This document shows positions 7,798 through 15,317 of a DNA stretch of 25,614 nt, piece by piece; within the stretch, counting starts at the first letter, position 1; every line of letters begins with the position of its first letter. Location: assembly GCA_015066165.1 (NCBI GenBank), contig SVOX01000007.1, positions 1 through 25,614 of the forward strand, given 5' to 3'. The notes below the pieces were generated by a model. The model searched no databases, was not told the DNA's origin, and saw only the letters and a program-made list of their open reading frames with translations. This stretch comes from Oscillospiraceae bacterium (GTDB taxonomy: Bacteria > Bacillota > Clostridia > Oscillospirales > Acutalibacteraceae). The translations under genes and the position numbers were made by a program.

Positions 7798-8769
7798 TTA
7801 AAATAATTTTGTTTTTTCGTCTAAATCAGTGCGGTTGTGATTATAAAGTTTACGATTATCCATAGCCCAAAGTTTGCCTGAAAATGCTTCGGCTTCGGTG
7901 TTGGCAACCGCTTCACGCATTTCATAAACACGTGAATCCATAAGGTCAAGTTCTGACAAAAGTTCGGCCTCGATAAAGGAAGGTCTTACTGCGGCACCAA
8001 ATTCGGGTTCGCCGTGGTGGGAGAGTACCATATGTTCCAAAAGCATTGCGGTTTTCTTTGAAACACCCAATTTTTCGGCATATTTGTCAATAATCATAGC
8101 GCCTATTGTTAAATGACCCAAAAGATTGCCTTCGGTAGAGTAACCTTGCGCTACGCCGGTTTCTGCAACTTCAAATTCGCAAAGTTTGGCAATATCGTGC
8201 AAAATTGCACCCGATATTAAAAGTTCACTGTCAACAAAGGGGTAAATATTGCAAACCGCTTGGGCTAAACGAACTATCGAAAGTGTGTGTAAAAGCAAAC
8301 CGCCACGTATTGCGTGGTGAAGTTTGAAAGCCGCCGGCCAATAAAGAAGTTTTAAGCGGTTATCTTTTAATATTTCACAAACCAACAGTTTTAATTCATT
8401 ATCGGCAAAATTTTGGGCAATATTGAAAAGTTCGTTGTACATTTCTTCGCCCGAAAAATCGGCACTTTTTACAAAATCTTGCGGGTCGATATTATCTTCC
8501 GGTAAAGCGGGGCGAATACGCTCAACACGGAGTTGGTCGTTGCCGTTGTATTGTGAAATTGTGCCACGCACTTTCACAATTTGGTTTGATTCATATTCAC
8601 CGTGAACTTCGGGTGAATAACGCCAAAGTTTTGCGTTGATTTCACCGTCACAGTCACCTAAAGTCATATCAAGATAACTGTCGCCTTTTGAGGAAGTTTT
8701 TTTGTCAATGCTTTTTATAAGACAAAAGCCCTCGACAAGTGAGTTGTTGTCAATAGGTGTAAAATTCAT
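7798..8769 (-). CDS. yhaM: 3'-5' exoribonuclease YhaM family (OB-fold plus HD domain)
   Basis: This encodes 323 residues, close to B. subtilis YhaM. Residues about 10-90 form an OB-fold nucleic-acid-binding domain ('LWRYSPEV', VKVRGTISQYNG). Residues about 145-290 form an HD phosphohydrolase domain with His151/152, an LLLHTLS helix, the His191-Asp192 pair in ILHDIAKL, 'LSHHGEPEFG' and an acidic ELDLMDSR motif. YhaM degrades single-stranded RNA (and DNA) from the 3' end with Mn or Co ions. It is the promoter-proximal gene of the minus-strand operon leading to rqcH, with its promoter at 8798-8826. An AAAAGAG ribosome-binding site lies before the ATG. Confidence 0.92.
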   Translation of the reverse strand: MNFTPIDNNSLVEGFCLIKSIDKKTSSKGDSYLDMTLGDCDGEINAKLWRYSPEVHGEYESNQIVKVRGTISQYNGNDQLRVERIRPALPEDNIDPQDFVKSADFSGEEMYNELFNIAQNFADNELKLLVCEILKDNRLKLLYWPAAFKLHHAIRGGLLLHTLSIVRLAQAVCNIYPFVDSELLISGAILHDIAKLCEFEVAETGVAQGYSTEGNLLGHLTIGAMIIDKYAEKLGVSKKTAMLLEHMVLSHHGEPEFGAAVRPSFIEAELLSELDLMDSRVYEMREAVANTEAEAFSGKLWAMDNRKLYNHNRTDLDEKTKLF

Positions 8770-8797
8770 AAAAAACTCTTTTCTACATTTTTATTTA

Positions 8798-8826
8798 ATT
8801 ATACAGTATATTTTTATTCAATTCAA
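8798..8826 (-). promoter_or_regulatory. SigA-type promoter for the yhaM-rqcH operon
   Basis: On the minus strand: -35 TTGAAT (8826-8821), 17-base spacer, -10 TATAAT (8803-8798). It is squeezed between the stop of the amidase gene and yhaM. No clear hairpin terminator for the amidase transcript is seen here, so some read-through into yhaM is possible. Confidence 0.75.
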
Positions 8827-8830
8827 GTGG

Positions 8831-10501
8831 TTATTGTATCGATTTAAAATATTGCACAATACCTTTTGTTAAAGCAACGGCTTTCTTTTGGGTGATTTTA
8901 CTGTTTTTAATTTTTTTATAGTCGTAACTGTTTGACATATAGCCGTTTTCGGTCAACACCACAGGACAAACCGAAGACCTTCCCATAAAGTAATAATGCC
9001 ATTTGAAAGATTTCTTTTTGTAAATTTTTGTTTTAGCGGTTTGTTTTGAAACATAACTCGCCGCCGTTTTGGAGAATGGATAATAGTAATATGAACCCAT
9101 TCCGTTAAGCGAAGAACGAAGGTTATGGTCGTGGTGTATGGCAATGCAATAATTTGGCTTTAATTGTTTTAATATTTTCATTTTTTCATCAGTTGAAGAG
9201 GTTTTATCGGTTGTGCGGGTCATATAAACTGTGGCGCCTGTTGATAATAGTTCACTTGCCAACTTTTTAGCCAAACGCAAGTTGTAGTACGCTTCGTCTT
9301 TTTTGGAATTCTTTGAGGCGACAGCACCGCCGTCAATACCGCCGTGACCTACGTCTATTAAAATTTTAACACCCGTAAGGTCGGCACCGTATTTGTTGTT
9401 GGCTTTTGTTATTTTAGCAGGATTTAAAAAGGCAAAACAAAGGCGACCGTAAGAATCGTAATAGGCGTCCCAACCGTAAAACGCACCCTTTTCTTTCAAG
9501 TAAAGGCGCAGGGTGTAATCATATTTGTTTTTAATTAATTTGGCTTTTGAAAAAAGCGGATTATTTTCAGGTATTTGTAGTTCGCCGTCAAACACTGTGG
9601 CATAGCAAAAAGTAATATCAATATATTTGTACGTCACCTTATCCACCGAAAAGCCGCTATTGTATTTTTGATTTTTAAGTTTGAAATCAAACGGCGCTTT
9701 CCACAATGTGTTAAGAGATAAAATTGTGTGGCTTGAATTTTCGTAAAAATCATCTACCGAAATTTCATTATGGTCGGGCAAATAACCCTTAAACTGTCTT
9801 GCAACAGTAACCTTTTTGTTTGTTGGCTTATCGTAGCGGTATTTATATACTTTCTTACCGCATCTAAGGGTTAAAATTTTAAGTTTTTTACCGTCACGCT
9901 CAAGGGTTTCGTATTTTGTAGTGCCGTAGTCTAAAGTGCCTTGGGGAAGATAGTTGTTATAGGGTTTTGAGGTGTCGTTTTTCTTGCCTGTAAAAGTTTC
10001 GGCTTGGTAGGATACGATTTGGGTTATAACACCTTTTTTAACCTTCACGTAATTTACGTCAGATAAAGAGACGTTTTTATCTTTTTTGCAAGTAATATGT
10101 TTTGAGTAAAACGTTTTGGATTTTCCTTTGTATTTAACCCTGAATTTGATTTTTCCTAAATTTTTGGCTTTGGTATTACCGGAAGGTAAAGTGAAACTTC
10201 CGGTAAATTTTGAATAACCGTTAGATGTTTGGTTTTTTATTTCAAGTTTAATTTTTTTGCCGTTAAAAGTGGCATAAACTTTTGAAGCGGTTTTAGTGGT
10301 AACTGAAACTGAAAATTTTGAACCCGCAGAGTAAGATTTTTTGGCTTTAGGGGAATAAGATTTTATAACAATTTGATTTTTTGATGAAGTGTTTTTTGTT
10401 GCGGCGTTTGTAGTGTATTGTAAAGGGCTTGAAGTAACAGATAAAGCCACCGTTAAAATCAGGCAAATTATAAATTTTATGATACAAATGGGTTTGCGCA
10501 T
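8831..10501 (-). CDS. Secreted N-acetylmuramoyl-L-alanine amidase (Amidase_3) with long N-terminal beta region
   Basis: This encodes 556 residues. ATG 10501 is chosen because AAGGTG lies six bases before it; the slightly longer GTG start would sit inside that site. The N-terminus is a signal peptide (residues 1 to about 33, hydrophobic core IIKFIICLILTVALSV). A Lys/Ser/Tyr-rich, Ig-like beta region follows (about 40-150) and then a middle region of unknown fold. The last ~180 residues are an Amidase_3 domain with zinc ligands in 'LIDVGHGGIDGG', a Glu in DEAYYNL and His in AIHHDHN; the catalytic Glu is in LTENGYMSN. These enzymes cleave the MurNAc-L-Ala bond of peptidoglycan. The very basic N-terminal part could bind the wall, as an inference. 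It has its own promoter and is divergent from the sigma factor gene. Confidence 0.88.
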   Translation of the reverse strand: MRKPICIIKFIICLILTVALSVTSSPLQYTTNAATKNTSSKNQIVIKSYSPKAKKSYSAGSKFSVSVTTKTASKVYATFNGKKIKLEIKNQTSNGYSKFTGSFTLPSGNTKAKNLGKIKFRVKYKGKSKTFYSKHITCKKDKNVSLSDVNYVKVKKGVITQIVSYQAETFTGKKNDTSKPYNNYLPQGTLDYGTTKYETLERDGKKLKILTLRCGKKVYKYRYDKPTNKKVTVARQFKGYLPDHNEISVDDFYENSSHTILSLNTLWKAPFDFKLKNQKYNSGFSVDKVTYKYIDITFCYATVFDGELQIPENNPLFSKAKLIKNKYDYTLRLYLKEKGAFYGWDAYYDSYGRLCFAFLNPAKITKANNKYGADLTGVKILIDVGHGGIDGGAVASKNSKKDEAYYNLRLAKKLASELLSTGATVYMTRTTDKTSSTDEKMKILKQLKPNYCIAIHHDHNLRSSLNGMGSYYYYPFSKTAASYVSKQTAKTKIYKKKSFKWHYYFMGRSSVCPVVLTENGYMSNSYDYKKIKNSKITQKKAVALTKGIVQYFKSIQ

Positions 10502-10536
10502 ACATTTCACCTTAAATCATCAGTTATCAATGTTAA

Positions 10537-10565
10537 ATTATACACGGTTTTTGGTAATATTGCAA
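10537..10565 (-). promoter_or_regulatory. SigA-type promoter for the amidase gene
   Basis: On the minus strand: -35 TTGCAA (10565-10560), 17-base spacer, -10 TATAAT (10542-10537). The amidase ribosome-binding site (AAGGTG) lies about 25 bases further on. It is divergent from the sigma-factor promoter, with the two -35 boxes about 23 bases apart. Confidence 0.75.
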
Positions 10566-10588
10566 TAAAAAAGAGATAAAATTTTTCC

Positions 10589-10617
10589 TTGACAATATAA
10601 AAATAATGGGGTATTAT
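10589..10617 (+). promoter_or_regulatory. Strong SigA-type promoter for the sigma-factor gene
   Basis: The -35 box is a perfect TTGACA (10589-10594), with a 17-base spacer and a -10 of TATTAT (10612-10617). The predicted transcript start is near 10624, which places the upstream TTG at 10628 essentially at the transcript end and supports the ATG at 10658 as the start codon. Confidence 0.82.
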
Positions 10618-10657
10618 ATTTAATGTATTGGATGAAAATTACGATTTTGGAGTATTA

Positions 10658-11221
10658 ATGGGAATAAGTTTTGTCGAAAATAACAAAAATTTAACCGATA
10701 ATGAAATAATTTCGCTAATAAATAATGGCGAGTATGAGAATTTGCAAATAATAATAGACCGATATTTACCGTTGATTATTAAAATGGCTAAAAAATACTG
10801 CCCTAAAACCGAGGTTGAAGATGCCGTCCAAGAAGCAACTATTGCCCTTTACGGTGCGGTTAAGGGTTACGACAGTGAAAAATCAAGTTTTTCTACTTTG
10901 GCAAGTGTTTGTATAAAGCGTTCAATGATTTCTCACCTTCGTAAAAACAATGCCGAAAAAGCAGTTCCCGAAGAATTAATTATTCCTATTGAAGAAGCAA
11001 ACCTCTTATCGTTTGACAACCCCGAAAGTATTTTGATTGAAAAAGAAGATTTTGATAATTTAAAACAAAATATAAAACTTGAACTTTCAAGTATGGAATA
11101 CACAGTGTTACAGTTGTTTTTAGAGGGTAAAAGTTATTTGGAAATTTCAAAACAAATGAACACAACAGAAAAATCTGTTGACAATGCACTTTCACGCATT
11201 CGCAAAAAAATTCAAAAATAA
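10658..11221 (+). CDS. Sigma-70 family RNA polymerase sigma factor, SigH-like
   Basis: This encodes 187 residues from ATG 10658, with TTGGAG five bases before it. Region 2 is visible from about residue 28 to 105: 'VEDAVQEATIALYGAVKGYD' then SSFSTLASVCIKRSMISHLRK. Region 4 is 'LSSMEYTVLQLFLEGKSYLE' followed by an HTH ending KSVDNALSRIRKKI. The region 4 pattern (L-S-x-x-E-x-x-V-L, K-S-x-D-N-A-L-x-R-x-x-K) is that of the SigH/sporulation-type group and unlike typical ECF factors. A strong housekeeping promoter drives it. The Lys-Asn-Asn-Ala segment between regions 2 and 4 is less SigH-like, so it could be a lineage-specific alternative sigma instead of the sporulation SigH. No anti-sigma gene is adjacent; a zinc-ribbon gene follows. 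Confidence 0.72.
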   Translation: MGISFVENNKNLTDNEIISLINNGEYENLQIIIDRYLPLIIKMAKKYCPKTEVEDAVQEATIALYGAVKGYDSEKSSFSTLASVCIKRSMISHLRKNNAEKAVPEELIIPIEEANLLSFDNPESILIEKEDFDNLKQNIKLELSSMEYTVLQLFLEGKSYLEISKQMNTTEKSVDNALSRIRKKIQK

Positions 11222-11334
11222 CGGCTATTGCCGTGTATAAGCCCACGTAGTTTAAAAGCAAAACATTGTATTCAAAGAAGGCGGTGCGATACCGTCCGGG
11301 GCAACAATAAAAAACCTAAGAGAGGTAAAAGGAA
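11222..11334 (+). other. Structured leader/intergenic region before the zinc-ribbon gene
   Basis: The 113 bases contain two hairpins. One pairs ACGGC with GCCGT around TATT (11221-11234), with no T-run. The other pairs GGCGGT with ACCGTC around GCGAT (11280-11296). An AAGAGAGG ribosome-binding site (about 11319-11325) precedes the ATG. I see no clear terminator or canonical promoter. It may be a structured 5' leader, but it matches no RNA family I recognise. Confidence 0.35.
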
Positions 11335-11625
11335 ATGTTTGAAGACAAGACACTAGTTTGCAAAGACTGTGGAGAGGAGTTTGTTTTCACTGCAAGAGAG
11401 CAGGAATTTTATGAATCCAAGGGCTTTGTAAATGAACCGCAACGCTGTAAACCTTGCCGTGATAAGCGCAAGAATGCAGGTAGAGCGCCAAGAGAATTGC
11501 ATGAAGCTGTATGCGCTGCTTGCGGTGGTGTAGCAAAGGTTCCGTTTATTCCCCGTGATGACCGTCCGGTTTATTGCAGTGAATGCTTCGCAAAGATGAA
11601 GGAAGAAGAATCAGCTGAAGAATAA
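11335..11625 (+). CDS. Small double zinc-ribbon protein
   Basis: This encodes 96 residues. Eight cysteines form two CxxC...CxxC sets: Cys9/Cys12 with Cys38/Cys41, and Cys60/Cys63 with Cys81/Cys84. The first set with 'DCGEEFVFTAREQEFYESKG' matches the probable zinc-ribbon (zf-Tbcl-like) family common in clostridia. The second resembles a CxxC_CxxC regulatory zinc ribbon. The tail is acidic (EEESAEE). Function is not established; a nucleic-acid or protein-binding role is inferred only from zinc ribbons in general. The gene follows the sigma factor by 113 bases and ends in a clear terminator, so it may be a separate unit or the end of the sigma operon. Confidence 0.8.
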   Translation: MFEDKTLVCKDCGEEFVFTAREQEFYESKGFVNEPQRCKPCRDKRKNAGRAPRELHEAVCAACGGVAKVPFIPRDDRPVYCSECFAKMKEEESAEE

Positions 11626-11640
11626 TGTTCGATCTGATGC

Positions 11641-11669
11641 GCTGTCTCCTCGGAGGCAGCCTTTTTCTT
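11641..11669 (+). terminator. Intrinsic terminator after the zinc-ribbon gene
   Basis: Stem GCTGTCTC with GAGGCAGC (one T-G wobble) across 11641-11660, with a CTCG tetraloop, followed by CTTTTTCTTT (11661-11670). It separates the zinc-ribbon gene from the two-component operon. Confidence 0.85.
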
Positions 11670-11718
11670 TGCAATTTGTAAATATTCATACTTTTTTAAT
11701 AAAATTTGCAAAAAAATG

Positions 11719-11727
11719 TGGTAATAT
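11719..11727 (+). promoter_or_regulatory. Extended -10 promoter candidate for the response regulator-kinase-HtrA operon
   Basis: TGG-TAATAT fits an extended -10 (TGn plus near-consensus -10) 24 bases before the response-regulator GTG. There is no convincing -35 at 17 bases, only an A-rich stretch. Weak -35 boxes are common at activated promoters, so autoregulation by the response regulator is possible but unproven. Confidence 0.4.
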
Positions 11728-11750
11728 ATCATTTGAAAGAGGGTGCCGAA

Positions 11751-12434
11751 GTGAAATATAAAATTTTAATTGTAGATGATGATGAAAACATTTGCGAACT
11801 GTTGCGTTTGTATTTAGAAAAAGAAGGTTATGAAACTGTTGTTGCCAACGACGGCAGAGAAGCAGTTGAAAAAGCCAATAAAACCCTGCCTGACCTTATT
11901 TTGCTTGATATAATGTTACCTAAACTTGACGGTTGGCAGGTTTGCCGTGAAATTCGCAAGACACAAGAAACACCTATAATAATGATAACTGCGAAAGGTG
12001 AAGTTTTTGATAAAATATTAGGGTTGGAACTTGGCGCAGACGATTATGTTACAAAACCGTTTGATACAAAAGAAGTAGTGGCTCGTGTGAAAGCGGTTTT
12101 ACGCCGTAGTAACGACAAAAACAAAAAGCAAGTAGATGAAGTGAAATATAGTAAACTTCGTATCAATATTACAAATTACGAACTCGAAATTGATGGAAAA
12201 TTAATTGATACACCACCAAAAGAACTTGAACTTATATACCATTTGGCAAATAATCCAAACAGGGTTTATACACGTGACCAGTTGTTAGACGAAGTTTGGG
12301 GATTTGATTATTATGGAGATTCAAGAACAGTAGATGTTCACGTTAAGCGTCTTCGTGAAAAACTTGAAAACATATCTAGCGAATGGTCGCTTAAAACTGT
12401 TTGGGGCGTTGGTTATAAATTTGAGGTTAAGTAA
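11751..12434 (+). CDS. OmpR/PhoB-family response regulator
   Basis: This encodes 227 residues from GTG 11751, chosen because AAAGAGGG precedes it and the receiver begins directly (VKYKILIVDDDE). The receiver domain has the acidic pocket Asp9-Asp11, phospho-acceptor Asp53 in LLLDIMLP, Thr80 and Lys102 in DDYVTKPF. The winged-helix DNA-binding domain covers about residues 130-226 ('PPKELELIYHLANNPNRVYT', DQLLDEVWGFDYYGDSRTVDVHVKRLREKL). It is phosphorylated by the kinase whose ATG immediately follows the stop codon. The third gene in the unit is a membrane HtrA protease, so the natural inference is an envelope-stress regulon comparable to CssRS in Bacillus, though that identity is not shown. 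Confidence 0.93.
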   Translation: MKYKILIVDDDENICELLRLYLEKEGYETVVANDGREAVEKANKTLPDLILLDIMLPKLDGWQVCREIRKTQETPIIMITAKGEVFDKILGLELGADDYVTKPFDTKEVVARVKAVLRRSNDKNKKQVDEVKYSKLRINITNYELEIDGKLIDTPPKELELIYHLANNPNRVYTRDQLLDEVWGFDYYGDSRTVDVHVKRLREKLENISSEWSLKTVWGVGYKFEVK

Positions 12435-13850
12435 ATGAAACTTAAACTTTTTAAAAAGTATTTTCTTATAACAGTCAGTATTGTGGCGGTGAGTTTAATA
12501 GTACTTATGATGATTTTGTCTATGGTACTTAATAACAACTTCACCGAATCTTCTTATAAAACGCTTAAACAGTGCTGTGTTCAAATAAGTGACAGTTTTG
12601 AAGATTTGTCAAACGGGGAAAGCGACAGCGAGTTTTCTAATATAATGGTTTCCTTGTCGCAAGTTGCAGATAGTGACATTTTTATAACTGATTCTTACGG
12701 TGCGGTTGTAATGTGCGCTTGTGAAGAATGGCAGCAAAATAAAAAATGCACACATTCTTCATACATTGTGTCGAAAAAAACTATAGAACGCTGTGTTTCG
12801 CACAACAAGGTCGTAATTAGCACACTTGGAATATATAAATACCCTCATTATATTGCGGCAAATGTTTTGGGTAGCGATAACAGTTTTTTCGTTTTTGCGG
12901 CTAAACCTTTGTCAGAAGGTAAAGTTTTGCTTTCCAAAATCTCAAAAATATATTATTTATGGGCACTAATTCCTTTAGTAATTATGATAATAGCCATTTA
13001 TTTTATGACGTATCGGCTTACTAAACCGCTGAAAAGTATGTCCGAAGCGGCAAAAGCAATGACTAAGGGTGATTTTTCAAAGCGAATTCCCGTTACAAGT
13101 GATGATGAAATCGGCGAACTTGCGGTGTCTTTTAATATGATGACAAATTCGCTGTCTCGACTTGAAAGTATGCGCCGAAGTTTTGTGGGAGACGTGTCGC
13201 ACGAACTTAAAACACCAATGACTACCATAGGCGGTTTTATTGACGGAATCTTGGACGGAACAATAAATGAAAGTGAACATAAATATTACCTTAATATTGT
13301 TTCGCAAGAGATAAAACGGTTATCCCGTTTGGTTAACGGTATGTTGAGTATGGCACGGCTTGAGTCGGGCGAATTTTCGCTGAAGCCACAAAAATTTGAC
13401 TTTTATGAACTTTTGTGTACAATAATGATTAGCCAAGAAAGGCGAATTGAAGAATCTAAACTTGAAATTTCAGGTCTTGATAATTTGAAAACCGTTCAAA
13501 TTACGGCAGATAAAGACCTTATTCACCAAGTTGTTTATAATCTTGTAGATAATGCAATAAAGTTTTCGAATCAAAGTGGAAGTATTTCTTTTACTTTGGA
13601 AGAAACTAATTTGGATTTGATATTTACTATTACCAATACCGGTATGGGTATTCCCGAGAATGAATTGCCCTATGTATTTGAAAGATTTTACAAGGGCGAT
13701 AAGTCACGCTCGGCAGTGAAGAACAGCACCGGTTTGGGACTTTATATTGTAAAGACTATAATTTCGGCACATAAGGGAAAAATTTCGGTTAAAAGCAAAC
13801 AAAACGAATTTACTTCCTTTAAAGTCGTATTACCAAAGGAGATAAAATAA
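12435..13850 (+). CDS. Membrane sensor histidine kinase with cysteine-rich extracellular domain
   Basis: This encodes 471 residues. TM1 spans about 9-32, an extracellular sensor about 33-172, TM2 about 173-193, HAMP about 194-243, HisKA with phospho-acceptor His256 in VSHELKTPMT, and HATPase_c with N-box NLVDNAIKF, G1 NTGMGIPENE, F-box FERFYKGDKSRS and G2 STGLGLYIVK. The sensor contains Cys94-x-Cys96, Cys105-x-His107 and Cys120 within 27 residues, a potential metal- or redox-binding cluster. The gene starts directly after the response-regulator stop and its stop overlaps the htrA ATG by one base, so the three are coupled. The signal is unknown; HtrA linkage suggests misfolded secreted protein or envelope damage. 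Confidence 0.92.
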   Translation: MKLKLFKKYFLITVSIVAVSLIVLMMILSMVLNNNFTESSYKTLKQCCVQISDSFEDLSNGESDSEFSNIMVSLSQVADSDIFITDSYGAVVMCACEEWQQNKKCTHSSYIVSKKTIERCVSHNKVVISTLGIYKYPHYIAANVLGSDNSFFVFAAKPLSEGKVLLSKISKIYYLWALIPLVIMIIAIYFMTYRLTKPLKSMSEAAKAMTKGDFSKRIPVTSDDEIGELAVSFNMMTNSLSRLESMRRSFVGDVSHELKTPMTTIGGFIDGILDGTINESEHKYYLNIVSQEIKRLSRLVNGMLSMARLESGEFSLKPQKFDFYELLCTIMISQERRIEESKLEISGLDNLKTVQITADKDLIHQVVYNLVDNAIKFSNQSGSISFTLEETNLDLIFTITNTGMGIPENELPYVFERFYKGDKSRSAVKNSTGLGLYIVKTIISAHKGKISVKSKQNEFTSFKVVLPKEIK

Positions 13851-15286
13851 TGCAAGAATTTAACGGTTTTGATTATAACCAAAACCCAACTGATGAAACT
13901 GATATTTTGCAAGAGCAAGAGCCGTTGCAAGAAGCACAAACCGAAATATTAGAGCAAAAAGAAGATGAACCGGTTTTAGAAACGGCACAAGAACCTCAAG
14001 CAGAGCAACCAACTGATTTTGCACAAGAAACCGAAAAACCTCAAACATTTATTCCGCCTTATAATCCGATAAATTACACAAAAATAGTACCAACTGAAGA
14101 TTATAAACCAATGAGCCGTGGACTAAAATTCTTTGTGCTTGTTTTGGTGGCTGTAATAGCGCTTACTTCGGCGTGTACTGCGGGATATTTTATTGGAAAG
14201 GGTTCAAGCGTCAACAAGAGCGTTTCGGTAGGACTTGAAGCAAAACCAAAGAAAAGCGACGAAATGACCGCCGCTCAGGTTTATGAAAAGGTAAATCCAA
14301 GCGTAGTTGGAATTGCGGTTTACAACTCAAAAGGTATTGGTGCAAACGCAAGCGGTGTTATTTATTCTAAAGATGGATATATAGTTACCAATGACCATAT
14401 CTACGCCGAAATAGGCGCCCCTAAATTTAAGGTTTATACCCATGACGGCAAGGAATATGATGCGAAATTTGTTTCGGGCGATAAGGTTTCAGACCTTGCA
14501 GTTTTAAAAATTGAAGGCGCAAAATTTGAAACCGCCGTTTTGGGCGATTCCGAACAAGTTATATACGGCGAAAATGTAGTAGCGGTTGGCCGCCCCGGCG
14601 GTGCTTCGGATTTTTCAAGCATTACAAAAGGTATTATTTCGGCAACTTCAAGACGTGTTCAAACAACTTCAAGTTATTCTTCACGCCTTATTGAAACCGA
14701 TTGCCCAATTAATCCCGGTTCTTCGGGCGGTGCACTTGTTAATATGTACGGTCAGGTAATAGGCATTACTTCTTCAAAACTTGCAAGCAGTGACGTTGAT
14801 GCGGTGGGTTATGCAATTCCTACAACCACAGTAAAACGCATTGTTGAAGAACTTATTAAAAGCGGTTCTGTTGTAACACGTGCAAAACTTGGTATCACTT
14901 ATCAAGCAATAGATTCAGTAACAGCCAGTGTTGGAAAGTATAAGTATAAAGGGCTTTACGTTGAATCGGTTTCGGCTGACAGCGACCTTTATCAAAAAGT
15001 TGAAAAAGGTGATATTATCACTCATATTAACGGAATTGAAGTTACAACCGATGTTATTGTGCTTGATATTATTGAAAAATCAAGAGCAGGAGATACAATT
15101 AAGGTTACTTTTGTGAACGAAAAGGGTAAAAGTCAAACTTTAAATGCTGTTTTGAAGGCAAATATAAGCGAATCGAGTTATATGGCTAACGAAAAAATTG
15201 AAAGTGATAAACTTCCCGAATTTTCAGAAGAACCTGAAGAATCTTTGCCTGATGGCGGAGTATTTGATTTTCCGTTTGGCGAATAA
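13850..15286 (+). CDS. Membrane-anchored HtrA/DegP-type serine protease with PDZ domain
   Basis: This encodes 478 residues. The first ~90 residues are a cytoplasmic Gln/Glu-rich acidic tail, then one membrane helix (about 92-115). The trypsin-like domain has the complete triad: His183 (VTNDHIY), Asp215 (SDLAVLK) and Ser292 (INPGSSGGAL). One PDZ domain follows (about 345-445; KGLYVESV, VEKGDIITHINGIEV). The C-terminus is acidic. HtrA proteases outside the membrane degrade or refold damaged exported proteins. The ATG overlaps the kinase stop by one base, with AAAGGAGAT before it, tying synthesis to the two-component system. The active-site serine motif is GSSGG instead of the common GNSGG. The N-terminal low-complexity tail is longer than in Bacillus HtrA. 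Confidence 0.92.
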   Translation: MQEFNGFDYNQNPTDETDILQEQEPLQEAQTEILEQKEDEPVLETAQEPQAEQPTDFAQETEKPQTFIPPYNPINYTKIVPTEDYKPMSRGLKFFVLVLVAVIALTSACTAGYFIGKGSSVNKSVSVGLEAKPKKSDEMTAAQVYEKVNPSVVGIAVYNSKGIGANASGVIYSKDGYIVTNDHIYAEIGAPKFKVYTHDGKEYDAKFVSGDKVSDLAVLKIEGAKFETAVLGDSEQVIYGENVVAVGRPGGASDFSSITKGIISATSRRVQTTSSYSSRLIETDCPINPGSSGGALVNMYGQVIGITSSKLASSDVDAVGYAIPTTTVKRIVEELIKSGSVVTRAKLGITYQAIDSVTASVGKYKYKGLYVESVSADSDLYQKVEKGDIITHINGIEVTTDVIVLDIIEKSRAGDTIKVTFVNEKGKSQTLNAVLKANISESSYMANEKIESDKLPEFSEEPEESLPDGGVFDFPFGE

Positions 15287-15290
15287 ATAA

Positions 15291-15316
15291 AAGCACCACT
15301 CGTTTGAGTGGTGTTT
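15291..15316. terminator. Bidirectional terminator between htrA and the AraC regulator
   Basis: Perfect stem CACCACTC (15294-15301) with GAGTGGTG (15306-15313), GTTT loop, extended by A/T pairs. A T-run follows on the plus strand (15314-15319) and the complementary A/T-rich run on the other side serves the convergent minus-strand gene. Confidence 0.87.
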
Positions 15317-15317
15317 T

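Noticed and set aside
8834..8900. Terminator for the amidase gene
   Set aside because: No stem followed by a T-run was found between the amidase stop and yhaM; the space is occupied by the yhaM promoter.
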